From Coenobita brevimanus (lineage: Eukaryota; Arthropoda; Malacostraca; Decapoda; Coenobitidae): 64,000 nt of DNA. Both the position numbers and the translations under genes were made by a program. The stretch spans positions 40,248,183 through 40,312,182 of the forward strand of contig CM064683.1 in the NCBI GenBank assembly GCA_032717465.1, given 5' to 3'. The stretch's first letter is position 1; each line of letters starts with the position of its first letter. Shown one piece after another: positions 44,359 through 57,384 of this stretch. The notes under the pieces were generated by a model that searched no databases, had not been told where the DNA came from, and saw only the letters and a list, made by a program, of their open reading frames with translations.

Positions 44359-47300
44359 CCCCTTAACCGCGGGGTATTGTTTTTGGTCTGACTGTCCTCT
44401 CCGGCGGGGGTTTCAGCCAAATGTAAACAAACCTTAAAACCTTAATAACTCTGCACAGAATAAAGCTAGAGAAAAAATAAGGTACCATTAGAAAGGAAAA
44501 CCTTCAGCTTTCCATTTAGTGTAGGTTTCAGTGACTTCGTTGACTTTCACAGGACGGGGAGAGTCAAGTTAGTAGCTTTATGGGTGTGAACATCACTATT
44601 TTACGCCCCCACACACCAGTACCAAAATGCTAACCACTCTCTCACAATAGTAATATAAACATATATGAACACTGTACATACGATAAACACCCACTCTGTG
44701 TTCACCAGATAGCAGGTAAAAGGCACTTCCCAGGCTGCGCCCGCTCTTCACTGCCTCACTTCAAGGCGGCGGCACCTCAGCTCATTGACGTCTCCAACGA
44801 TCTTTTCATTCTTTCTAACTTCTAATATTATTTTACATATAATATGGGCAATGTACATTATATTTACAATGCACTTATTACTATATTGCGTCACTGGCGC
44901 ATCACAGAATTACATAAGTGCCGCAGAATTCCACAAGTGCCGCAGATTCTCTTATTACAATATCACTTATTATACTGGCCAATATTTCCTTTATTTTCTA
45001 GGCAAAATATCCCTTATTACTACATTATCCATTATACAATTATTGGCAAAGCACGTCACTACCGCATCACTATATATCACTGTCACTTTCAGTATTTACT
45101 CAGAGAGTGGTACTTGGCAAAGCACGGAGTTACACATGATAGTTAATTGGCATTCAAGGCACTGGTGTGTGCTCTGTTTTTCTCGTCTGAGAGCCTTCGT
45201 GTGGTGGTTGAACATACTCTGCAGCGGCCCTGTGACAACCTGCCGCCTGCTTTAGGAGGCCTTCACAAGCTGGTGCTGGCTCATGTAACTGTGCACTCAA
45301 GACGGTCAGGCTGTGTGTCAGAGTGTCGCCTCGGGATCAATGCCGTCACCTGACCAAATCGCTCTCAAGTAGCTGCTGCACGACAGTCTTGGAAAACTGT
45401 CTCAGTGATGGTTGCCTTATGCCCCCGACTTGTGTCTTGTAAAGAATGAAGGCATTGAGCATGCACATATCGAGCATGTGCAGGCAAGCCTTCCTGTACC
45501 ATCTGGTGTTTCTCCTGAGACAGTCTATTTCGCCAATCATCATATCAGACTTATCAACGAGTCTCATATTTGCATTATAATCAATGACGGCATCAGGCTT
45601 CATGATTACCTGGCCCTGTAGCTGACCTTCCTGGTAGTTCTCTTCATTTCCCCTTTGTGGATGGTGCTGATCATATTGACGACCTTCTTGTCATGCCACC
45701 TGATCGCAAGAAGCTTGTCTGACTTCTTCAGGTGAACATCTCCCTGGATGATGATGATGCTTCGGGGAAATCCAGGCTACCTCTTTCCTATAGCTCCGTA
45801 CAGTGCCAACAGTGCCAATGCCGTGTTCAGCAAGGTATTTGGAGAGTTTCGGTGCTGTGTAATAATTGTCTGTGTACAGCACATGATTATCACCAAAATA
45901 CCTCTCCATCAGCACTTTTACAATGGAGCCAGAGAAGCCAAGGGGGTCTTTCCTGTTCACATCCATTGTGCTAGCCGAGTAAATGACAAAATCCAGTATA
46001 TACCCTGCCTTACAGTCACACAGCACAAAGAACTTTATCCCAAAGCGGTGGCGTTTGCTGGGGATGTACTGCATGAATTTGAGACGTCCTCTGAGCAATA
46101 CCAGGGACTCGTCTATGACGACTTTCTGCATAGGCCTGAAAAATCGCATAAATCGATCCCTAATCCTGTTGAGAAAATCCCTCACTTTCCACAAAGGGTC
46201 AGTTTGGGACGGGTTGTCATTGTCAGCGAAGTGCAGGTATCCAAGCAGCTGTCGGAACCGATCCCGTGACATATACTCTCTCCTGAATATGGGGATAGTA
46301 GTTATGTCATCCACGAGCCAGTACTCCTCCAACTCATGTCTCTTTATATGGGGCATCAAAAACATGAGTCCAAAAAAAACATACAGCTCTCTGATCCCCA
46401 CAGGCAACCACGACACTTGCTTTGGTGAGCCAATAGGTCCCAGCCCTTCTGCTGCACACTGAGTTGCATACCTATTGGTCTCATCGCTGACATGCTGCAC
46501 AAGTTTCATCATCAAGGAAGGCCAGGAAGTAATCAACAAACTCATCACCTACAGTGTTGCATGGGAATGGCAGGCTGTATTCCCAGCATTTGTCACATCA
46601 AACGGTGGATTGTGTGGCTGGGAAATCTCCACCGTCAGACCAAACTAAATGCATCCACTTGCCCTGTGCGTGGTTCAGTGGCAGGGGCAGGTTGCATTCC
46701 ACTCGTTTCCCCGTGAGAAGGAGCTTGATGTAGAGGCAATGGGTGAGGCAGGAGGTGAGGCAGGAGGCAAGCGGGAGGTGGGTGAGGCAGGAGGCAACGG
46801 GGAGGGGGTGAGTGCGGGGGCAGGTGAGTGGGGGTATGGGTGAGGGAATCCAGCAGGGGGCAGGCGGGGGTTTCTGGACCTGGTGCGTGGTGAAACTTTG
46901 ACCCTTTCTACCCCGCTTATCACCTCGCTTATCGCCCAGCTTTGCCCTCCAACTGCCACGCATCCCCTTTGTTCTAGGCCTGCCTGCACGGCCTGCACGG
47001 CCTGCCTTCCCTCGTTTTGCAGGCTTTGGCACTCGTACTCCTCAGATGATGTAGACTGAGGAGAGGGCACGACAGATGATGATGATGATGATGTAAGGGT
47101 GAATAATAGGGGAACGGGAAATTGATGGGAAATGTATACTTAGGCCTGGTGTGGGAGACGTGAGCTTATGCCTCACTCCCTTCCCATCGCAATACCAGAT
47201 TACTGATTTGCCCATAGGAGCCTTCTTTCCTTTCCCAGAGAGTAAGTTGGGGGTGGTGGGGGGAATCAACACGATCACTTTCATCACTGTCACTATCAAT

Positions 47301-47801
47301 GGAAAATGGTTCACCACCAATCACTGCCAAATCATCACTGCTTGCTGTGAGTGTGTCACTTTCACTGCCACAATCAAGAGTAGTACTTATGTTTTGTCCA
47401 GCTCAGTTCTAATTTCAGGGAGTGCTCAACCCCTTCTGCTCCGCCGTCGGCAGTTCCCACTGGTGTAGAGGTAGAGGGAACACTAGCACGAATCATTGTA
47501 GAGGAGGAAGCGAGCGACGATGAGTCGGGGACGGAGCGCCATTATCATGCACAGAGCTGGACAGATACTGACTGGACGCGGGTCAGGGCAGGGGTGGGGG
47601 GAGTGGGCCTCGGGGTTGGAGGAGGGAGGTGTGGGATGGCTGGCGTGAAAGAACTCGACAGCTACTCTCTTGCGTGAGAATATTTGCGCGCTCGGGAAAA
47701 CGCGCGGTGTTCAAAATATTCACGATCATTCCAGAATGCCACCCGCGGTTTGGTCCAGTTTTGTCGCCGTCATTCTGGAATGACACCCGCGGGTTAAAGG
47801 G
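44359..47801. mobile_element. piggyBac transposon with TTAA target duplication
   Basis: TTAA flanks both ends (44355-44358 and 47802-47805). The left end starts CCCCTTAACCGCGGGGT; the reverse-complement right end starts CCCTTTAACCCGCGGGT. The 3.44-kb element carries a broken transposase on the minus strand. At the right end two direct copies of ATTC(C/T)(A/G)GAATG(C/A)CACCCGCGG lie about 40 bp apart, likely subterminal transposase sites. Precise TTAA target and terminal CCC are characteristic of piggyBac. Confidence 0.92.
45346..47440 (-). pseudogene. piggyBac transposase, frameshifted
   Basis: The N-terminal acidic region (SESDTLTASSDDLAVIGGEP, about 47360-47300) lies upstream in another frame. 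The main block (46548-45691, 285 residues) carries the DDE_Tnp_1_7 domain: VIDESLVLLRGRL with the first catalytic Asp and VLYTDNYYTAPKLSKYL with the second. The third (AIRWHDKKVVNM) is at about 45690 in a shifted frame. KPDAVIDYNANMRLVDKSDM and the tryptophan/arginine-rich segment are in the frame 45603-45346. At least two frameshifts separate the blocks. No Cys-rich C-terminal finger was located. Confidence 0.88.
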
Positions 47802-47805
47802 TTAA

Positions 47806-48131
47806 GGAAATATATGACACTTCCATCTTCACATTGTCAAAGGACGATGCTTTTGAAAATAATATCCGGCAACTTTTCACGTATGTCCTTGCCTTATTAT
47901 CATTATTATTATTATTATTTTTTATACAGCATAAGAAGGAATTCAATACGACATAAAATACTCTCCATAACTATTTACCTTTGGAAAACCTGAGAGCAGC
48001 ATCAACGCTCATTGTACAACCAGCGATCACCTGGCTGAAACAATATTACTTGATCGAGTGATATTTATACTATGTAACAGCAAGTGTTCACACTCCGGCT
48101 CAACAAAAATAGTTGTGTGGTTAGGTATGTG
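47806..48131. other. no recognised feature
   Basis: AT-rich, no gene. Confidence 0.4.
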
Positions 48132-48132
48132 C

Positions 48133-48176
<44 letters not shown>
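48132..48176. repeat. (TG)n microsatellite
   Basis: About 22 TG copies. Confidence 0.95.
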
Positions 48177-48178
<2 letters not shown>

Positions 48179-48180
48179 TT

Positions 48181-48360
48181 AGATTCTTGTTGGTGTGGTT
48201 GATGCGTGGTGTTGTGAGCAGGTAAGTTGCTGTGTGGTCACATGCTTGTTTTGGGGTTTGACGTGTTATGTTGTCAGCAGGTAAGTAGTTATGTGGTTAG
48301 ATGTTTGTTTCCGTGGTTTGATGCGTAGTGTTGTGAGCAGGTAAGTAGTTTTGTGGTCAG
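48181..48360. repeat. degenerate ~60-bp tandem repeat (3 copies)
   Basis: TTGTGAGCAGGTAAGTAGTT-like ends recur three times after GTGTGGTTAGAT. Strong sequence drift. Confidence 0.65.
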
Positions 48361-48744
48361 ATGCGTGCTTGTGTTGTTAATGATCAGTATTGTGGTTAGA
48401 TCACACGTGTGGTTGGATGCAAGGTTGCGTGGTTAGATGCCTGACTGTGTGGCTATAGACGAGGTTGGGCTGAAGTTGAACGAATATTCTGATTGCAAAT
48501 GGTTTCATGTCAAAACTTGGCACACACTTCCTGTTGCATGTGGTAATGGAAGGCGCTACATGAAATACAGGATGGGACATTTATATCAAAAGCATTTCTT
48601 AGTGTTGAAATATAAAGTTAGTTCACAACACATATACTGTGCATAGTACATGGATGAAAGCATGTTAAAGACGAAGTAGTGACGTGACAGTTTAGTTTTA
48701 AAAATTACATCTGGCAAATGGGTGTCACTGGAGTTGTATTCACG
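48361..48744. other. no recognised feature
   Basis: No gene. Only the fading edge of the preceding repeat is visible. Confidence 0.4.
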
Positions 48745-48960
48745 ACAGCGAATTAACATACTGCTTATTACTGTATGCAATGTTGCTTTATCAACAATGT
48801 GACAGCGAATTAGCATACTGCTTATTACTGTATGCAATGTTGCTTTATCAACAGTGTGACAGCGTATTAGCATACTGCTTATTACTGCATGCAATGATGC
48901 TTTATCAACAATGTGACAGCGTATTAGCATACTGCTTATTACTGCATGCAATGTTGCCCT
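48745..48960. repeat. 57-bp minisatellite, 4 copies
   Basis: ACAGCG(A/T)ATTA then GCATACTGCTTATTACTG recur every 57 bp (48745, 48802, 48859, 48916). 57 is divisible by three, which makes frames look open. Confidence 0.93.
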
Positions 48961-49070
48961 CATGGGGCAACGTAGGATTGGATGTTGGATGGATGGATGA
49001 ATGTGAATAATTGCAAGGATCTTTATCATACACGCCCAACACTCAGGCCTTAAATGTACTGTATTATGCC

Positions 49071-49782
49071 AGCCCCGCCTCGGGTGCCAACACCACTACG
49101 GGGGTGATATGCCACTGGCTGTTATCGTTATCTGTGCCCCGCCTTGGGTGCCAACACCACTACGGGGGTGATATGCCACTGGCTGTTATCGTTATCTGTG
49201 CCCCGCCTCGGGTGCCAACACCACTACGGGGGTGATATGCCACTGGCTGTTATCGTTATCTGTGCCCCGCCTCGGGTGCCAACACCACTACGGGGGTGAT
49301 ATGCCACTGGCTGTTATCGTTATCTGTGCCCCGCCTCGGGTGCCAACACCACTCAGACGGTTAAATGCCACTGGCTGTTATCGTTATCTGTTCCCCGCCT
49401 CGGGTGCCAACAACACTACGGGGGTGATATGCCACTGGCTGTTATCGTTATCTGTGCCCCGCCTCGGGTGCCAGCACCACTACAGAGGTGATATGCCACT
49501 GGCTGTTATCGTTATCTGGGGCCCGCCTCTGGTGCCAACACCACTACGGGGGTGATATGCCACTGGCTGTTATCGTTATCTGTGCCCCGCCTCGGGTGCC
49601 AACACCACTACGGGGGTGATATGCCACTGGCTGTTATCGTTATCTGTGCCCCGCCTCGGGTGCCAACACCACTACGGGGGTGATATGCCACTGGCTGTTA
49701 TCGTTATCTGTGCCCCGCCTCGGGTGCCAACACCACTACGGGGGTGATATGCCACTGGCTGTTATCGTTATCTGTGCCCCAC
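49071..49782. repeat. 64-bp minisatellite, 11 copies
   Basis: CCGCCTCGGGTGCCAACACC then ACTACGGGGGTGATATGCCA and CTGGCTGTTATCGTTATCTG repeat every 64 bp. Confidence 0.96.
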
Positions 49783-51419
49783 TTCTCACCTACAGTACAG
49801 TCTACAAACGCAATGGGTCGTATTCTCCTTCTCTTAGCAACTTTCCCATCACCTATTCATAAGCTATTTATTTTGCCCATTACGTACTTATCTTCTCTTG
49901 TATATACTGATGCAAACACTGTCGAATTACAAAGATAAATAGCATACAAAAGGATACTGGGGTGTAATTGGCAACCTAAATCACTCAGGAATTAAGAAGT
50001 GTTACGAAGTGTCCCATACAAAGATGCTGCGCCTCAAAGTATTCCGTACACAGGCTCAGCAGCTATTTGTATCAGCCAAGAAGAGGGAAAGAAAAAAAAT
50101 AAGAAAGAAAGAAGAAGCAGAAATAAGAAAGAAAGAAACAAAGAAAGAAAGAAAGAAAGAAGAAGAAGAAGATGATGATGATGATGATGAATGATCTTAG
50201 TCATAATAATCATCATCATCAACTTCAGCCAAATATCATCCTCGTCATGATACTGCCGTCCTTCTGGCCATGACAAACAGACCAGACAGGCTGCAGAACC
50301 CGGGCCAGTAAAACACAGCAGCAGGATAAACTGCCATCAAAGTAGCCAGTGAAATGCGCCACACGGACACAAGGCAAACAAACTATACCAGCATTTGTAC
50401 ACCTGGCAGCCCAGCAGGGGATTTTACCTGCTTCTCAACACGCTACAGAAATGACAGCAATTACTATTTTTTTTTTTTACATCACGTTCATGAAGAAAAT
50501 ATTGAAATAATCCTTTACTGCTGTCAAAACATTAATGCCAAAACGGCCATATTCATTGTGTATACTGTCTTGGCCTCTCCCCACCCCCACCCCCACAATT
50601 CTACCTCATCCCACCCACTTCATCTCCCACGCCCGTTTCTTTATCCCCCCCCCCCTCGACTTTCATTTTTGGAGGAATCTTTGGCATTAATCTTGGCTGC
50701 ACTGCAACCAGTAATCCTGCCACAGCCATTTCCACAGGGTACACTCTCCTGCCCCAGCCCCACCGCCCACCAACATTCCAGTCCATCCCACCCACTGCTT
50801 TGCTCACCAAGGCCAGTACTCTGCCCGCTCTTTGATGGTTTCATGGGGCGACGCAGGTCACCAGATCAACCAACGCCCTGGCTCATTTCCTGTTCCCTCT
50901 CTCTAGACAAGTTTACTCAGCACAGTAGCGACCTTTTCTAATGGAGGGGTTAGATATAAGCTTCATTATCTCCTTCACCACTTACAGCATCTCCTTAGTT
51001 GACTGAAATCGTCTGCTTGCATCAAGGATAAAATAAATCTTGTGTCCTCGGGTGTAAGCGATTAACACGCACCCGCTTACCAAACTATATTATGATCCGA
51101 TTTATGTATGTTTGTTGGTTTGTTTGTTACCGTAACACAGCAAAAACGGCGCAACGTAGCGCAAGTTGTGTTAGAGCAAGGTACCGTTAAAATGCCCTAA
51201 CTTGGAGAATAAAACAATTTCCAGTCCAGTCGGGCAACGGTTCCCGAGTTAACATCAAGCAGAGGCCGCCGAAGGCTGCCTTTAAGCGAGTAAGTACAGC
51301 AGCATCAATCACCTGGATGCCATCGTCCCTATAGTTCATTCACCTCAACTTGGCCCAGAGGTTCGTCCTTATGAAGCATGTTTCCCGTAGCTCACTGGTA
51401 GGATAAGACAATACTACGG
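49783..51419. other. no gene; short microsatellites
   Basis: It includes (GAAA)n/(GAAGAA) at 50090-50170 and (GAT)n at 50171-50190. A 195-codon plus frame at 50354-50941 is not supported (see rejected). Confidence 0.5.
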
Positions 51420-51560
51420 CTCTACATTCCTTCCACAGCACTTTCTCGTGACTAGCATCATATCCAAGTGTTAGTCTCTTGCTATAGCTCAGCATTCATG
51501 ATGGATAGATGGTAAATTTAGGCCAAGTTAAAGTAAACAGGGTATAGTATTCAGTACTGA
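51420..51560 (+). repeat. dispersed repeat D, copy 3
   Basis: It matches 12440-12570 through TTTC(T)CGTGACTAGCATCAT, ATAGCTCAGCATTCATGATG, GATGGTAAATTTAGGCCAAG and AAAGTAAACAGGGTATAG. Confidence 0.65.
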
Positions 51561-51799
51561 TATTTTACTAATGATAATCCTATTGGAAAAACAAATACCA
51601 GGTACAGTCGATCACAAAAGTATGGGTGCACACTCAGCACGAAGTAATTTGACACCATGGACGACGGAGACTGGAAAATACCTAATGCTTATTAACAACG
51701 CTGGCAAACTTTTTTTTTTTTTTTCCAGACCACATACATAACCTGCCTGGGACAAATTTCCAGTTATTATCATACATACTCAGATGATAAGTAATTAAT

Positions 51800-52020
51800 C
51801 TTCTTGAGAGTGTATGTGAGTAAGGTGGAGGGGGGAGAGGGAGGGGGAGACCGAGGATGAAGTGAAGGGATGGAATGGAGAGGGATTGTCCAGTAGAGAA
51901 AGGGGGGTGTAAGTTGGGGACAGGGCAGCGAAATGGCAGGGGACAGGGGGGCATGGAGGCGATTTGTTTGTGGCCATCCCTTGAGGGATTAAGGCGTCTG
52001 GCTATAGATAGACAGACAAA
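51800..52020 (+). mobile_element. LINE-1 copy, 3' end only
   Basis: GAGAGTGTATGTGAGTAAGG through GGAGGCGATTTGTTTGTGGC to GGCGTCTGGCTATAGATAGAC. Same 3' end as 36928. Confidence 0.85.
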
Positions 52021-52337
52021 CAGAATTCACAAGCTATATCGAACAGTTTGGATATCATCGCACCCATCCTGCTCGATTTTTTGTTAATCAACCGTACATT
52101 TGTGGATGATAATATCGCTCAAATTTTCAGTTGAACAATTATTAAACGTGTATACCGTATAATATTCTGAAAAGCTAGTTAGACTTGAAAGATCAAATCA
52201 CTGGGTTTCAGATAAATATAAAGCAGGTGGATCAATATTTTTGTCCGCAACTGTACACAAACCATAACAGATTCCTAACAAATGAGGCGAAAAAAGACAA
52301 TGGTTTATGCAAGTGTTGGGAGGCAGAACAGACGTGA
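52021..52337. other. no recognised feature
   Basis: No gene or repeat. Confidence 0.4.
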
Positions 52338-53400
52338 GCTGGTGTGGGTGTTGGTGTTTGGTGAATATATGTGAATCAGTGAATAGTAATTGTGTGGGTG
52401 TTGGTGTTTGGTGAATATATGTGAATCAGTGAATAGTAATTGTGTGGGTGTTGGTGTTTGGTGAATATATGTGAATCAGTGAATAGTAATTGTGTGGGTG
52501 TTGGTGTTTGGTGAATATATGTGAATCAGTGAATAGTAATTGTGTGGGTGTTGGTGTTTGGTGAATATATGTGAATCAGTGAATAGTAATTGTGTGGGTG
52601 TTGGTGTTTGGTGAATATATGTGAATCAGTGAATAGTAATTGTGTGGGTGTTGGTGTTTGGTGAATATATGTGAATCAGTGAATAGTAATTGTGTGGGTG
52701 TTGGTGTTTGGTGAATATATGTGAATCAGTGAATAGTAATTGTGTGGGTGTTGGTGTTTGGTGAATATATGTGAATCAGTGAATAGTAATTGTGTGGGTG
52801 TTGGTGTTTGGTGAATATATGTGAATCAGTGAATAGTAATTGTGTAGGTGTTGGTGTTTGGTGAATATATGTGAATCAGTGAATAGTAATTGTGTGGGTG
52901 TTGGTGTTTGGTGAATATATGTGAATCAGTGAATAGTAATTGTGTGGGTGTTGGTGTTTGGTGAATATATGTGAATCAGTGAATAGTAATTGTGTGGGTG
53001 TTGGTGAATATATGTGAATCAGTGAATAGTAATTGTGTGGGTGTTGGTGTTTGGTGAATATATGTGAATCAGTGAATAGTAATTGTGTGGGTGTTGGTGT
53101 TTGGTGAATATATGTGAATCAGTGAATAGTAATTGTGTGGGTGTTGGTGTTTGGTGAATATATGAATAGTAATTGTGTGGGTGTTGGTGTTTGGCGTGAA
53201 TAGTAATTGTGTGGGTGTTGGTGTTTGGTCAATATATGTGAATCAGTGAATAGTAATTGTGTGGGTGTTGGTGTTTGGTGAATATATGTGAATCAGTGAA
53301 TAGTAATTGTGTGGGTGTTGGTGTTTGGTCAATATATGTGAATCACTTAATAGTAATTGTGTGGGTGTTGGTGAATATTGTAAATCAACAATTAAAAATT
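52338..53400. repeat. 50-bp minisatellite, about 21 copies
   Basis: TGTGTGGGTGTTGGTGTTTG then GTGAATATATGTGAATCAGT and GAATAGTAAT repeat every 50 bp. The left part is nearly invariant. The right part (52990-53400) has deletions and substitutions. Confidence 0.96.
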
Positions 53401-53497
53401 GTGTGTGTGTTAACAGTACTTAGTGAATGAGTCACTGAATAACAGTTGTGTGAGTGTTGGTATGGTTTGTGAAGAGGCTTTACTAAATAACAGGTAT

Positions 53498-53499
<2 letters not shown>

Positions 53500-53535
<36 letters not shown>
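53500..53535. repeat. (TG)n microsatellite
   Basis: About 18 TG copies. Confidence 0.95.
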
Positions 53536-53539
<4 letters not shown>

Positions 53540-53639
53540 GAACAGCTTTTATTAGAGTATAATAATCTCCTGGTTTTCCCTCTTCCTTTTAAGTTCTGGA
53601 TCCAACACAGTGCCCATCGCTTATATAGTAGGGGGGAAA

Positions 53640-53683
53640 GGATGATGATGATGATTACGGTGATGATGACCTTTGTGCAGGTA

Positions 53684-53716
<33 letters not shown>

Positions 53717-53925
53717 ACGGTGGTGATGATGACCTCTGTGCAGCTAACGACGACGACGACGACGACGACGACGATGATGATGATGATGATTACGGTGGTG
53801 ATGATGACCTTTGTGCAGGTAATGATGATGATGATTATCATGGTAATGTCGACCTATATGCATGTACAGATGATGATTAAGGTGGTGATGATGACCTTTG
53901 TGCAGGTAATGATGATGATGATGAT
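53640..53925. repeat. GAT-rich repeat with embedded TGTGCAGGTAA units
   Basis: GATTACGGTG.TGATGATGACC then TTTGTGCAGGTAATG recurs about five times between (GAT)n and (GAC)n runs. Confidence 0.85.
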
Positions 53926-53954
53926 CAGCAAATGAGGCAGCACCTAGAGTTGGA

Positions 53955-56900
53955 CGTCGATGGCTTCGTTGCAGCGACCTCTCGTAGCTTGTGATGCTGT
54001 ACTATAGTGAAAACAAAGGAAAAAGAAAGAAATAAAGGGCGAAAGAAAGACAAGGAGAAAGAAAGTGAGAAATGTGCAAAATAAAGAGAAATGAAGTAAA
54101 ATGTGAAAGAGAAGAGAAGGAATAAAAGTAGACGGTCAGACCAAAGAGTTGGCCTGGGTACAGGTGTAGTAGTGTGCCAGGCCGCTCCACCTTACTGCAT
54201 CTTGTGTCCTACCTCTGTCCTAGCTTGTGATGGCGTTATATAGTGGTGGCTTTGATCTAATGTAGCCAGTGGTGGTGGTGCTGAGAGTTACCATGATGAT
54301 GATGATGATGGTGGTGGTGGTTATAACTATAGATTAAAATATAGTAGTACACAGGAAGAACAGATAACAGGAGGCCTACTGGCTTCTATCCAGGTTATCG
54401 GGGAAAAAGAGAAAAGTATAGAACAGGAAAAGACGTTCCCTTGCCCACCACACCCTCCGACCACAAGGCAGGAAAGAAAAATACCCTGTTCGTTGAAAAG
54501 AAAAAATATATAGATATTTCTTTAGGAGGGAGAAATGAAATACTGTACAGTATGAAATCTGTAATCTACAGTTGTTAAAATAAGACCACACACAATGTCA
54601 GAATACTGTCACAGATAAGTAGGGTAAGGCCTTGTGTTTTATGGGGGTTACGTTACATGCACACCCACGAGAAACTAATTTCCGCCAAGTAATGAAACCT
54701 TTATAAAATGTCTGCCACAGCCATAATTTACTATGTAATGGCCTAAAAACCTTTGTAGTGGCCCGAAACATCACCAGACATTACAATATACTTGTTTAAA
54801 GAGTATTTTGAGATGATTTACCAACACACTTTGCTAAATACTGCCAAAATACAGCTTAAACTTGTGCATTTGTGATGGTTTACTCACCCAGGAAAAACCA
54901 GAGCCGGCAAAGTGGAGTACCGCGAAAGACGAGGCTGACTGTACTCGTGTGACTGTCGTCAGGATACACGTCAGCCTGGAAATAAACACACGCCATTACT
55001 TATTGACTAGAGTCTACAAATATTTATCCCAGCCAGGTTTGTAATGTATCTATAGTTCTTGCACTAACCACTGTTGCTGTAGTATATTCCATTGCATTAA
55101 ACACACGCCATTACTTATTGACTATACAAATATTTATCCTGACAAGTTTGTAGTGTAGCCATACTCCTTGCACTGCTGCTGTAGTTTATTAGACTGTTCA
55201 TCTACAGGTAAAGCAGTTTTTCCCTATATTAATATTCCACTTCTTACCATGAACTGTAGTCGTAGTGTCGTTCTGTATATCAAACAAAATATTCACCACA
55301 GCAGTCCACCAGGGTCATGTTAAGGCTGGGGATACAAATATTAAGCTACTACTATCATTCTTTTTATTTATCATATTCTTTTAATTATACCTATTTTCAT
55401 CATATACTTTATAATACCTTACGTAATATACTCATGATACTTTCTCTTACTCTGTTTCTCTCAGCCATTCTGTCTGTAAATAATACTGTGTCTATTTTAC
55501 TTTCCAGTATTGTATTCCAGCTGCCGCCAAACGATTGTATTCAGTTCAGAGTGAGTCATGGCATCCTGAGAAGCAACGTAAATTGGACAACATACTAATG
55601 CCACGAGAATGAGCAAGAAAGAAGACGAGATAGGATAAGAGCAAGAACAAAAAAAATACAGTATGTAAATAGAAATGGGTGAAAAATAGCAAGAAAAGGC
55701 GAGATCTGGTAGGGAGGGTGAAGGTGTGAACTGGGTACAGGTGTAGTAGAGTGCCAGGCCGCTCCACCTTACTGCATCTCGCCTCCTGCCTCTCTTGTTG
55801 CTTGTGGTGATAATATTGTAGCCTAGATATCTTGTAACTATGGTGGTGCTGGTGATAACGATAGATACAGAGATAGATGGATAGATTAGATGGATAGATA
55901 AATAGAGAACGGGAAACAATGAACATTAGAAAAAAAAAAACTTGTAAATGGAAAATGAACAAATTAATAAAGGAAATAAAGAATGGAGGAAAGAAAGAAA
56001 AGTAAATGAAAAGATAAAATGAAATGATAAAAATAACAAAGAAATTATTAAAAAAGAACTGAGAAGAAAACGAGAGAGAGAAGAACAGCAAAGAAAGCGA
56101 AGAAAAACGGAAAACAAGAAAGAAAACTTGAAATGAGAAAGAAAACACAGGAGGAGCGCAGCAGTAGTGATGGTTGGAACTGAAGACACCTTTATAAGAG
56201 TCCCAGATCACTGCACCTTACTTCACCTTGGCTCCTACTTCACTTGTTGCTTTATTGATGTAACAAATAGAGTAAAGAAAGAAAGGAGAGAAAGACGATG
56301 GAGGGAAAAATATAATGAAAGGAAAAAACAACATAGGAAATGAAAAGAAAAATGGAAGAAAAGAAAAACAAACAAAAAGGATATAATGAAAAAGGGAAAA
56401 GGATGACAAAAATGAAGCAAAAGGTGAAATAAAGGCAGGAAAGTGTAAAGAAATAAAATGCGTTATAAATGGTAAAGGTGTTAACTCAGTACAGGTGTAG
56501 TAGACTCCCAGGCCGCTGCACCTGACTTCGTTTCGCTGCTGCCTCTTTTATAGCTTCTGATGTTCCAATATAGTAAAGAAAGACACGAGAAACGATAAAA
56601 AAGAAAAAGGAAAAGGGAGGAGACGGAAGGAAAGAAGTGAGAAATGCAGAAAATAAAGAAAGGCAACGAAAGTAAAAGGTGAAGTAGAAAGGAAGGAAGG
56701 GAGGGAGAGTGAGTGGTCTGGCACAGGGTTGAACTGGGTACACCTGTGGTAGTCTCAGGCCGCTACACCTTACTCCATCTTGTCTCCTACCACTCTTGTA
56801 CCTTGTGATGCCCTGATATACTCTGCAAGTCATCTGATATATCTAATGAGGATGATGGTGATGATGATGATAACTAGGTCGATTCTTATGCTAAATGATC

Positions 56901-57208
56901 AGAGGATATAATTATGGTGACGATGATGGTGGTGATGGTGAGTATTATTGTGGTTATGATGGTGATGTAGGTTCGCTTTGATAACCTAACTTCATCTTGC
57001 CTCCTACCTCTCTTGTGTAGTGAAGAAAGAAAGGAAGGAAAGACAAAGAAATGTAATAAACAAGAACAGAATATGTAATGATAAAGACAGAAAAAAATAA
57101 AAAAGAAAAATGCAGAAAGAAGGAAAAGAAAGAGAAAGACTGGAACATGAAACAGAACTAATGGAAAAGACGAGAAAGAACATTTTTAAGAGAAGAAAAG
57201 AGAGCCAC

Positions 57209-57256
<48 letters not shown>

Positions 57257-57347
57257 AAACATCCCAGGCCGGTCCACCTTATTTCGTCTCGCCTCCTGCC
57301 TCTCTTGTAGCTTACGATACTATCATTTATTGCCTGTATATCTGTAA

Positions 57348-57384
<37 letters not shown>

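Noticed and set aside
50354..50941. 195-codon plus frame
   Set aside because: It is Pro/Ser-rich over C-rich low-complexity sequence, with a T run giving FFF. No domain, promoter or homologue is recognisable.
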